Positions 1-4,313 of a DNA stretch of 20,468 bases are shown piece by piece (the first letter of the stretch is position 1; each line of letters starts with the position of its first letter). The notes under the pieces were generated by a model. That model was not told the DNA's origin and ran no database searches. It worked only from the letters and a program-made list of their open reading frames with translations. The position numbers and the translations under genes are program-made. Source of the stretch: a virus; the IMG/VR virus record IMGVR_UViG_3300043446_001244, positions 1 through 20,468 of that record. One strand, given 5' to 3'.

Positions 1-75
1 CAGGATTTTTAAAGTCTCTCCATGACTACGAGGGGGTTTCCCGACCAGGGTGCTTTTTGAGTCATCCCAAGACTA

Positions 76-147
76 TAGGGACACTGGGAGTTGAACCCAG
101 ACTAACCCGTTATAAGCAGGCCGCTCTAACCATTAAGCTATGCCCCC
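76..147 (-). tRNA. tRNA-Ile (anticodon UAU)
   Basis: A 72-base cloverleaf can be drawn on the minus strand. The acceptor is GGGGGCA/TGTCCCT (with G-U pairs) and the discriminator is A. The D arm is GCTT/GAGC. The anticodon stem GCCTG/CGGGT closes the 7-base loop CTTATAA, and the T arm is CTGGG-TTCAACT-CCCAG. U33 precedes the anticodon TAT, which reads AUA (Ile). CCA is not encoded. The UAU anticodon is uncommon in bacteria, which normally read AUA with a lysidine-modified CAU tRNA. It lies just downstream of the small-gene cluster and may be co-transcribed with it. Confidence 0.9.
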
Positions 148-156
148 ATACATTAA

Positions 157-330
157 TTAGGGAGCTTCATCATGATTGAAATATTCATTAAAGTAGTCAG
201 AATATTCTTGATATGGAACCATGACTACATTACCTTCCTGAGACTTAATTAAAAAATGTTCGCCATCTGATACTCTTTCCATAATTTCATCAAAGTTTTC
301 TTCAATTTGTTCTACAGTAATTTCTGTCAT
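157..330 (-). CDS. Phd/YefM-like antitoxin-type small protein (57 aa)
   Basis: This 57-residue protein has the layout of the Phd/YefM antitoxin N-terminal fold: a helix with the pattern ENFDEIMERV, then DGEHFLI, then a strand GNVVMVPYQEY. It corresponds to the family pattern of helix, 'V..G..f.I...g..vv.v...eY'. In a classic module such proteins bind DNA and neutralise a Doc or YoeB toxin. No recognisable toxin gene is adjacent. The ATG at 330 is chosen over an upstream TTG (348), because the preceding 48-aa gene stops at 332-334 (TGAAATG), suggesting coupled translation. The acidic C-tail (FNHDEAP) is short for a toxin-binding region. Similar orphan proteins are, from memory, common in cyanophages. 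The fold is inferred from pattern, not searched. Confidence 0.72.
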   Translation of the reverse strand: MTEITVEQIEENFDEIMERVSDGEHFLIKSQEGNVVMVPYQEYSDYFNEYFNHDEAP

Positions 331-331
331 T

Positions 332-478
332 TCACTTAAATTTTTCAATTACAGCAAGGACTCCATGTGCATAAAAGAAAAGAAGTATTGAACCAATGCT
401 GGCACTTATGATTGTAGCAGTTTTATTGTGCTTGTCAATGGCAGCATCAATCATTTTTTGAACTTCTTCAGGTTTCAT
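332..478 (-). CDS. 48-aa single-pass membrane protein, unknown function
   Basis: The ATG at 478 opens a 48-codon frame ending TGA at 332-334. Residues 1-19 are polar and charged (MKPEEVQKMIDAAIDKHNK). A hydrophobic segment of about 25 residues follows (TATIISASIGSILLFFYAHG, then VLAVI), with a short basic end EKFK. This suggests one transmembrane helix. The gene overlaps the preceding 51-aa gene by 11 bases and is followed one base later by the ATG of the antitoxin-like gene, so it is embedded in a polycistron. I recognise the general type from cyanophage genomes but know no function. A membrane-acting effector paired with its antitoxin-like neighbour is only a speculation. Confidence 0.68.
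   Translation of the reverse strand: MKPEEVQKMIDAAIDKHNKTATIISASIGSILLFFYAHGVLAVIEKFK
411..438 (-). promoter_or_regulatory. possible sigma70-like promoter for antitoxin-like gene and tRNA-Ile
   Basis: TTGACA (438-433), 16-base spacer, TACAAT (416-411), located inside the 48-aa membrane-protein gene. It would add transcription of the Phd-like gene and tRNA-Ile. Confidence 0.35.
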
Positions 479-623
479 TATCCCAGTTTAAAAACTTTTG
501 CATAGGATCTTTTTTTGTTTTTATAATTTCACAAGCTCTTCTGTAAAACATATTATTTGTGTTTCCAGATGCTTCAAATGTTTCTTTAATTTTCACCCAA
601 TTTTCATAGGTGTGTTGGTCCAT
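468..623 (-). CDS. conserved-type small protein (51 aa), unknown function
   Basis: This 51-codon frame starts at ATG 623, immediately after the TAA of the preceding gene (TAAATG), and ends TGA at 468-470 inside the start of the next gene. The product begins MDQHTYENWVKIKETFEASG and contains a central NNMFYRRACEIIKT segment. It is soluble, mixed-charge and probably helical. Tight packing with both neighbours supports it as a real gene despite its length. Proteins with this 'TY..WVK.K...E..G.TN..FY.RA' pattern recur, as far as I recall, in cyanophages. The function is unknown and no catalytic motif is visible. Confidence 0.7.
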   Translation of the reverse strand: MDQHTYENWVKIKETFEASGNTNNMFYRRACEIIKTKKDPMQKFLNWDNET

Positions 624-779
624 TTAAAATTTTTGCAGGTGGTCATTTAACCTCAACAATATTTTTTCTGCTTCTTGGACGTCTATTCCATCTTGTTTGG
701 AATAATATATGTAGTCATCCAGTGCAAGAGTAATCATCTCAATGTCTGGTTTTGATAACTTTGGGGACTCCCAACTCAT
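624..779 (-). CDS. small acidic protein (51 aa), unknown function
   Basis: ATG at 779 overlaps the TGA of the zinc-ribbon gene (ATGA). The frame runs 51 codons to TAA at 624-626 and abuts the next ATG directly. The product begins MSWESPKLSKPDIEMITLAL and continues with DDYIYYSKQDGIDVQEAEKI, then a helical LLRLNDHLQKF end. It is acidic, probably all-helical, and lacks membrane segments or cysteines. Position in a chain of stop/start overlaps is the main support. I do not recognise a function. Confidence 0.68.
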   Translation of the reverse strand: MSWESPKLSKPDIEMITLALDDYIYYSKQDGIDVQEAEKILLRLNDHLQKF

Positions 780-1030
780 TTAATGTCAAACTCCATTTTT
801 CTAACTTTACGATTTTTTCTTGCTTCCTGCCAGGCTATATCTTCACTGGTCAGAAGATTGTTTGATTTCTTTTTATTATAGGATGAAGTAATAATTTCTA
901 CAAGTGTCAGATCAATTGCAGTAATACTTTCTCCCTTGATTGTTGTCATATTATCACATCCACAACATTTTGTTTTTGTTGGATGTGATTCTAATTCTTT
1001 GTTACAATTTTTACATCTAATTTTTAACAT
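776..1030 (-). CDS. small zinc-ribbon protein (84 aa)
   Basis: The N-terminus carries CKNC at about residues 6-9 and CCGC at about residues 22-25, a probable four-cysteine zinc ribbon. It is followed by MTTIKGESITAIDL and a basic C-terminal stretch (ARKNRKVRKMEFDIK). The ATG at 1030 is chosen. An in-frame extension upstream would run back through tRNA-Gly and is therefore unlikely. The stop TGA overlaps the next gene's ATG (779). The zinc ribbon plus basic tail suggests nucleic-acid or protein binding, but that is inference. I recall similar proteins as conserved hypotheticals in cyanophages. It heads the five-gene cluster just downstream of tRNA-Gly. Confidence 0.8.
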   Translation of the reverse strand: MLKIRCKNCNKELESHPTKTKCCGCDNMTTIKGESITAIDLTLVEIITSSYNKKKSNNLLTSEDIAWQEARKNRKVRKMEFDIK

Positions 1031-1050
1031 TGTTCTGTACTCAATAAGTA

Positions 1051-1121
1051 AGCGGGTAACGAGATTCGAACTCGTGACTCCAACTTGGAAGGATGGCATT
1101 TTACCCCTAAACTATACCCGC
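1051..1121 (-). tRNA. tRNA-Gly (anticodon UCC)
   Basis: A 71-base cloverleaf on the minus strand. The acceptor GCGGGTA/TACCCGC is perfect, and the discriminator is T as expected for glycine. The D arm is GTTT/AAAT. The anticodon loop CTTCCAA has anticodon TCC, and the T arm is ACGAG-TTCGAAT-CTCGT. The acceptor and D-arm region closely resemble cyanobacterial and plastid trnG-UCC as I remember it. The anticodon stem CCATC/GTTGG has one U-U mismatch (third-to-fourth pair), which is odd. CCA is not encoded. A G+C hairpin at 1128-1145 lies just 5' of it in the transcript and could help processing. Confidence 0.93.
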
Positions 1122-1127
1122 ATAAGA

Positions 1128-1145
1128 AAGGGGATGACTCCCCTT
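1128..1145 (-). terminator. hairpin between lysozyme-like gene and tRNA-Gly
   Basis: In the minus-strand transcript AAGGGGA-GTCA-TCCCCTT forms a perfect 7-bp stem with a 4-base loop. It is 9 bases after the stop codon of the lysozyme-like gene and is followed by TCTTAT rather than a full U-tract. It may be a weak terminator or a processing and stability hairpin that separates the lysozyme mRNA from tRNA-Gly. Confidence 0.55.
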
Positions 1146-1154
1146 CATATTCAA

Positions 1155-1793
1155 TTATACATCAGTTTCAACCAGACGTCTAGCATAGTCATATGCATAA
1201 GATGTTCTAGCTCCATGATGTCCCCATCCAATCCAACTATAGGCATAATTCATATATCTGTCAATAGTTTTGCCTGGGGTCTTCATTCTATTTTCAATTC
1301 TTTGCCACTGAATTTCAGTAATTAAGTAATTCAGTTGGGTATGAAGTGAAGAAGGATTGACTCCTTTTTTACGAGCAAAATCACCCAATCCATAATATCT
1401 GTTTGAAGAGGTCCATTGGATGAGACCATAACCTCTTCCACAACCACCATATGAGGTCCTAGCGCCACCTTCACAGATATTAGGTACAAATGTAGACTCT
1501 TGTCTAATATTACCCATGATGGTAGCAAGGGCGTTTTTGTCTTTAATACCACGGTCCTGGAAGAATGCCAGGGTAGCATTTTCATGTTCATTACACCCTT
1601 TACACATTAGCCTTGTTTCTTTTGGCTTTTCGGGAGCAACCTCGCGGATTGCTGTCTTTGATGTAGGCTCCTCTTGAATAATACTATAAGGAGGATTATT
1701 CGTTTGTTGAGGAGGAAACACTGAAGGCAGTGTTGCCGTATTGGTTGTAACCGCTGCCAGAAGAGGCATGGCTACAGTAAAGAAGTTTTGCAT
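1155..1793 (-). CDS. tail-lysozyme-like / glycan hydrolase protein (212 aa)
   Basis: The C-terminal two thirds looks like a phage tail-lysozyme or goose-lysozyme-like domain. Residues about 86-102 (NALATIMGNIRQES) include a candidate catalytic Glu99. These are followed by a Gly/Cys-rich loop (CEGG, GGCGRGYGLIQWTS at about 117-129) typical of enzymes with an 'IM.NI..ES.f.p....YGl.QW' signature. The N-terminus MQNFFTVAMPLLAAV is hydrophobic and signal-like, followed by a Pro/Thr-rich linker to about residue 60. This suggests export or virion association. The ATG at 1793 is chosen over a TTG at 1820, which lies inside the conserved-looking leader hairpin. A late promoter at 1912-1919 and a long structured leader precede it. 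It would cleave peptidoglycan during lysis or entry; which of the two cannot be told. Confidence 0.8.
   Translation of the reverse strand: MQNFFTVAMPLLAAVTTNTATLPSVFPPQQTNNPPYSIIQEEPTSKTAIREVAPEKPKETRLMCKGCNEHENATLAFFQDRGIKDKNALATIMGNIRQESTFVPNICEGGARTSYGGCGRGYGLIQWTSSNRYYGLGDFARKKGVNPSSLHTQLNYLITEIQWQRIENRMKTPGKTIDRYMNYAYSWIGWGHHGARTSYAYDYARRLVETDV
1236..1264 (-). promoter_or_regulatory. possible sigma70-like promoter ahead of tRNA-Gly
   Basis: TTGACA (1264-1259), 17-base spacer, TATAGT (1241-1236) within the lysozyme-like gene's 3' part. It would give tRNA-Gly and the five-gene cluster an early promoter independent of the late lysozyme transcript. Confidence 0.4.
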
Positions 1794-1815
1794 TAAAATT
1801 AATTGAACTCTACAT

Positions 1816-1864
1816 CCCAATAGAGAAAGCGCACTTCCCTCTTCTCAGAGGGCAATCTCCTGGG
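1816..1864 (-). ncRNA. structured 5' leader element with GNRA hairpin
   Basis: The minus-strand transcript folds into a nested structure. An outer stem CCCA/TGGG (1861-1864 with 1816-1819) leads to GAGA/TCTC (1856-1859 with 1823-1826). The apical hairpin is a perfect 6-bp CCCTCT/AGAGGG (1847-1852 with 1837-1842) capped by GAGA, a GNRA tetraloop. It occupies most of the otherwise non-coding space between the 65-aa gene and the lysozyme-like start. It could control translation or stability of the lysozyme mRNA. No ligand or known family is recognised. Confidence 0.5.
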
Positions 1865-1883
1865 CTCTAAATCATTATCAAAG

Positions 1884-1908
1884 ACTCATAATAAAAATCA
1901 TAATGAGT
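1884..1908 (-). other. AT-rich stem-loop at the predicted late-mRNA 5' end
   Basis: ACTCAT (minus strand 1908-1903) pairs with ATGAGT (1889-1884) around a 13-base AT loop. With the late element at 1912-1919, transcription would start at about 1905-1906, so this stem would sit at the very 5' end of the lysozyme mRNA. A stability role is possible; the stem is only 6 bp. Confidence 0.35.
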
Positions 1909-1911
1909 GAT

Positions 1912-1919
1912 TATTTATT
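1912..1919 (-). promoter_or_regulatory. late promoter (AATAAATA)
   Basis: The minus strand reads AATAAATA, matching the NATAAATA late-promoter core of T4-like phages. It overlaps the end of the 65-aa gene. It is oriented to transcribe the lysozyme-like gene with a leader of about 110 bases. Function would need phage gp55-type sigma and gp33. Confidence 0.5.
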
Positions 1920-2112
1920 CATTATAGAATTGACCCGTGATATAGTCCAAAGAAAGAACTTCAATATCTTTTTCATCTACAATCCAATCACGAATTTCTT
2001 CATAAAGGGATGAAGCATCTTCTGCTCTTCCTTCTGCACACAAATCATGCATTCTATCAATAATTCTATCAAGTTCCTTCTGACAAAGTTTTTTCAATTC
2101 CTTTCTGTTCAT
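1915..2112 (-). CDS. small acidic helical protein (65 aa), unknown
   Basis: Starts MNRKELKKLCQKELDRIIDR at ATG 2112 and runs 65 codons to TAA at 1915-1917. The N-terminal half is a basic/acidic amphipathic helix. The C-terminal half (SLYEEIRDWIVDEKDIEVLS) is acidic. It overlaps the last 44 bases of the GIY-YIG gene, so translation is probably coupled. A longer frame back to 2178 exists but would overlap even more and starts with a poorly supported codon. There are no catalytic motifs. Function unknown. Confidence 0.65.
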   Translation of the reverse strand: MNRKELKKLCQKELDRIIDRMHDLCAEGRAEDASSLYEEIRDWIVDEKDIEVLSLDYITGQFYNE

Positions 2113-2527
2113 AATAATCTTTTCTAAAGTATCTTGATAGAATATTGCTATTGTAGTACATAGGGGTTCCATCGTCAAGAGATTCAGTTAAGACATTATT
2201 TAAGAATAGTTGACGTGTTTCTTCATAGTTGGTTTTACCAACTGTCGAATGTAAAGATAATATGGTTCTGGTAAACTGTTCCTTACCATACTTCTTCACA
2301 TCTTCTTTTAATTCTGGACAAGAACCATAATACTTTTTCCAATCACTTTCTTGTTTTACTTTTCTTTTCTTACCTTTAGGAGTTCTAAAAGACCAAAAAT
2401 ATTTCCTACCAATATATCTCCTATTTGTTGGAACACATTCAATAAGATAAACAAAACCAAAGTTACCTTGAATATTATCTGTATCAAAAATTTCCCCAAG
2501 ATATCGCCAAGGATTCTCATAGGACAT
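2069..2527 (-). CDS. GIY-YIG nuclease-like protein (152 aa)
   Basis: GFVYLI at residues 24-29 and RYIGRKYF at 37-44 form the GIY and YIG motifs with normal spacing. They are followed by a basic KGKKRKVKQESDWKKYYG segment typical of a T4-like phage nuclease family. GIY-YIG proteins cut DNA, either as homing endonucleases (T4 Seg) or in repair. This one lacks an obvious DNA-binding extension and is not inside an intron, so free-standing nuclease or structure-specific roles are both possible. ATG at 2527 is used. It has two promoter candidates upstream: sigma70-like at 2576-2604 and late-like at 2549-2556. Its 3' end overlaps the 65-aa gene. Confidence 0.78.
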   Translation of the reverse strand: MSYENPWRYLGEIFDTDNIQGNFGFVYLIECVPTNRRYIGRKYFWSFRTPKGKKRKVKQESDWKKYYGSCPELKEDVKKYGKEQFTRTILSLHSTVGKTNYEETRQLFLNNVLTESLDDGTPMYYNSNILSRYFRKDYYEQKGIEKTLSEGT

Positions 2528-2548
2528 TTAAATTATATCTAAAGGTAT

Positions 2549-2556
2549 TATTTATC
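2549..2556 (-). promoter_or_regulatory. late promoter (GATAAATA)
   Basis: GATAAATA on the minus strand, 21 bases upstream of the GIY-YIG start codon, matches NATAAATA. It lies just downstream of a sigma70-like promoter, giving a tandem early/late arrangement. Confidence 0.5.
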
Positions 2557-2575
2557 CTTCATCCTTAACAGAGTG

Positions 2576-2604
2576 ATTCTAATTACATTCTGGGTCCTTG
2601 TCAA
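2576..2604 (-). promoter_or_regulatory. sigma70-like promoter
   Basis: Minus strand TTGACA (2604-2599), a 17-base spacer and TAGAAT (2581-2576). The -35 overlaps the C-terminal codons of the one-TM protein gene. The predicted start near 2569 would express the GIY-YIG gene early with host RNA polymerase. Confidence 0.55.
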
Positions 2605-3034
2605 CCCATGCTCCTCTAATGCCCATCACTCCTTCAGGGCACTCATAGTAGATGGCATCCTTTACCACCAATCTCTGGGTCTCAGAGAATCTTGGGGACC
2701 TGAGTGACTCTAGGATGGTCTTGTTGGTCATCCTGGGGGTCTCTGGAGGCAGAGATTCCTCATAGGCTCGTATGGCATCATCAACATCATTTTTAATTCT
2801 ATTATTCAGTAGTTCAGGTGTTCTGATAGTCAGGTCATTGATAATATTATCTTGTGGAAGTAAATCAAGTCTAATAAGTTCTCGTTGTATTTGATCTAAT
2901 AATCTCCAAAGAATTCTTTCATTCACTTTAAACATTGATGATAACAGTGTTACCAAAGAAAAAAGGATTATGCTCCAAAAAGCATAATCCCATACTGATC
3001 TTTGTTTCTTTCCAAACTGGAAATTAAATTTCAT
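2579..3034 (-). CDS. one-TM conserved-type protein (151 aa)
   Basis: An N-terminal basic stretch (KKQR) precedes a hydrophobic segment at about residues 17-35 (YAFWSIILFSLVTLLSSMF), probably one transmembrane helix. A soluble, charged region follows, with IQRELIRLDLL and the arginine-rich TPRMTNKTILESLRSPRF. The C-terminus IYYECPEGVMGIRGAWVDKD includes cysteines flanking a Gly/Trp pattern. I recall related cyanophage hypotheticals with a similar C-terminal end. Start ATG 3034 overlaps the upstream TGA (ATGA). Located after a late promoter-driven gene, so probably late. Function unknown; envelope or virion association are guesses. Confidence 0.75.
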   Translation of the reverse strand: MKFNFQFGKKQRSVWDYAFWSIILFSLVTLLSSMFKVNERILWRLLDQIQRELIRLDLLPQDNIINDLTIRTPELLNNRIKNDVDDAIRAYEESLPPETPRMTNKTILESLRSPRFSETQRLVVKDAIYYECPEGVMGIRGAWVDKDPECN

Positions 3035-3684
3035 CTTTCAACAGAATATCTTCTATCAGATTTTGAAGTATCCATATGCTCTTTTGCTCTTGCAGTAGCA
3101 GTAGCATACATTACATTTTTCCATCTTGAACCATATCTCTTTTTAAAATCTGCAGCAGATTTTTTCAGACCTTTTACAAGTCTTTCCTTTTCTCCAGTTT
3201 CTGCTGTATCAAGTGCTCTTTCTGATACAAACTCTTCATTATTGGTTTTTTTCTTTTCTCTTGCTGCCTTTGATTTGGCAAGTGCTCTTGCTCTAGCAGC
3301 ATCTCTTTCCTTTTGAGGGATTTCCCAGTGCTTAATATCCATAGTTCCTTCTTCAATCTCAAACTCTTCTTTAGGAGTTTCTTTCTTATCAAGAAGATCT
3401 TTCAGATGCTGCATCTTCTTTCTTTGAGAAGGCTTTCTGGTTCTTGGAGTTTCACACTCATGCTCTTCATCAACAGTTCCATGAATGTGCTTGCCCTTTG
3501 ACTTAGTATCTGCTCTTTTAGCAGACTGTGCTTCTGAGCTTGCATACTTAGAGGCAACACTTGGTGCCATTTTACTTGCTCTCTTATCAGCGGCTAATTC
3601 TCTTCTAAGTGCCTTTTCATCAGCACTTAATGCTTCAGAATAAACTTGCTCATATGCTTCTCTAATGTTATTGAGTCCTGCCAT
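3031..3684 (-). CDS. basic Ala/Lys-rich virion-type protein (217 aa)
   Basis: Highly charged and low complexity: EALSADEKALRRELAADKRA near the start, and a Lys/Arg/Ala-rich middle (ARARALAKSKAAREKKK). The C-terminus contains DFKKRYGSRWKNVMYATATA, a motif I associate with cyanophage virion proteins ('FK.RYG....VMYATAT'). There are no enzyme motifs. An ideal late promoter TATAAATA at 3707-3714 lies directly upstream, so a structural or DNA-packaged internal protein is likely. ATG 3684 is chosen with AAGGA 11 bases upstream; a TTG at 3693 would leave no room for a ribosome binding site. The stop overlaps the next start. Confidence 0.78.
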   Translation of the reverse strand: MAGLNNIREAYEQVYSEALSADEKALRRELAADKRASKMAPSVASKYASSEAQSAKRADTKSKGKHIHGTVDEEHECETPRTRKPSQRKKMQHLKDLLDKKETPKEEFEIEEGTMDIKHWEIPQKERDAARARALAKSKAAREKKKTNNEEFVSERALDTAETGEKERLVKGLKKSAADFKKRYGSRWKNVMYATATARAKEHMDTSKSDRRYSVER

Positions 3685-3706
3685 GACGCACAAAATCCTT
3701 TTTAGT

Positions 3707-3714
3707 TATTTATA
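3707..3714 (-). promoter_or_regulatory. late promoter (TATAAATA)
   Basis: Perfect T4 late-promoter core TATAAATA on the minus strand, 22 bases upstream of the ATG at 3684. Its first bases follow immediately after the U-tract of the terminator at 3714-3737, so termination and late initiation are fused. Confidence 0.82.
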
Positions 3715-3737
3715 AAAAAGAAGGTCCTAAGACCTCC
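3714..3737 (-). terminator. intrinsic terminator after the 165-aa gene
   Basis: The transcript forms GGAGGTC-TTAG-GACCTTC (with one G-U pair) followed by six U residues, beginning 7 bases after the stop codon of the 165-aa gene. It insulates that gene from the late unit starting at the abutting TATAAATA. Confidence 0.8.
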
Positions 3738-3744
3738 CTCCTTT

Positions 3745-4242
3745 TTACTTAAGCATTTCTATGATTGTAGACAAGTCATCCTTATACACATCTTGAACTG
3801 AAATAGATTCTCCAGAAGATGTTACTTTTGTTACAGTATATTTTTTTTCTTTTATTTCAAAGTTTTCTACTTTAGGTTCTTGGAAAATAGTTGAAATATT
3901 TAAACAATTAGAAATAGTTTCGTGAGATTTATTTCGCTTTTTATCATGTTTTTTAAATAAATTTGGCAAAAGTTTTCTATATTCATTCCATTCTGGCCTG
4001 TCCATATTATTATTAAATCTTCCAGAAATTCTGTCTGTAACAGAATTCAATTCAATATCATTTAAATAAGGCCACTCTGATTCAATAATTGATTTAATTC
4101 CTCTAAGATATTCACTTTCAGAATTTCTTTGTGCTTGTCTGTGCAAAGCACTTTTTACAATAATTTGCCATTTATTGTTATAGTGATACCTGAACCCAGG
4201 GTGCTTTTGTTCAATATCTGCCAAAGATGTTTTTGATGTCAT
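3745..4242 (-). CDS. unknown early-type protein (165 aa)
   Basis: Not recognised. The product is polar and Lys/Asn-rich. The first 60 residues hold aromatic and charged positions (HPGFRYHYNNKWQIIVKSAL). The middle is rich in Asn and Arg (SGRFNNNMDRPEWNEYRKLL), followed by the basic KKHDKKRNK stretch. The C-terminus is acidic with beta-like alternation (KKYTVTKVTSSGESISVQDV). There are no cysteine clusters or membrane segments. It is a single-gene unit: sigma70-like promoter at 4279-4307 with a 12-bp palindrome over the start point, and an intrinsic terminator right after the stop. That arrangement suggests an early, perhaps host-directed or regulatory protein. Confidence 0.75.
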   Translation of the reverse strand: MTSKTSLADIEQKHPGFRYHYNNKWQIIVKSALHRQAQRNSESEYLRGIKSIIESEWPYLNDIELNSVTDRISGRFNNNMDRPEWNEYRKLLPNLFKKHDKKRNKSHETISNCLNISTIFQEPKVENFEIKEKKYTVTKVTSSGESISVQDVYKDDLSTIIEMLK

Positions 4243-4268
4243 GATATTTAATTATTAGAAAATATAAC

Positions 4269-4280
4269 ATTTGATCAAAT
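4269..4280. promoter_or_regulatory. 12-bp palindrome at a predicted transcription start
   Basis: ATTTGATCAAAT is a perfect inverted repeat. It overlaps the end of the -10 box and the predicted start site of the promoter for the 165-aa gene, the usual place for a repressor operator. It also carries a GATC site that could be methylated. Confidence 0.4.
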
Positions 4281-4307
4281 TTTAAACCATGAAAACAAGG
4301 TTGTCAA
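4279..4307 (-). promoter_or_regulatory. sigma70-like promoter of the 165-aa gene
   Basis: Minus strand TTGACA (4307-4302), 17-base spacer, TAAAAT (4284-4279). It lies in the intergenic space after nrdB and points to the ATG at 4242. The -35 is part of the possible nrdB terminator stem. Confidence 0.72.
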
Positions 4308-4311
4308 CCCT
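4292..4311 (-). terminator. weak terminator-like hairpin after nrdB
   Basis: AGGGTT-GAC-AACCTT followed by GTTTT just after the nrdB stop codon. The stem is 6 bp with one G-U pair. It shares bases with the -35 box of the next promoter, so the identification is tentative. Confidence 0.35.
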
Positions 4312-4313
4312 GG

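Noticed and set aside
12-68. 18-codon minus-strand ORF starting ATG near 66
   Set aside because: Too short, no ribosome site beyond GGG, no recognisable product.
936-1325. Plus-strand ORF of 129 codons
   Set aside because: It runs across tRNA-Gly and antisense to the lysozyme-like gene; no promoter or ribosome site; composition of a shadow frame.
1331-1591. Minus-strand ORF in another frame of the lysozyme-like gene
   Set aside because: Out-of-frame shadow, fully inside a better supported gene.
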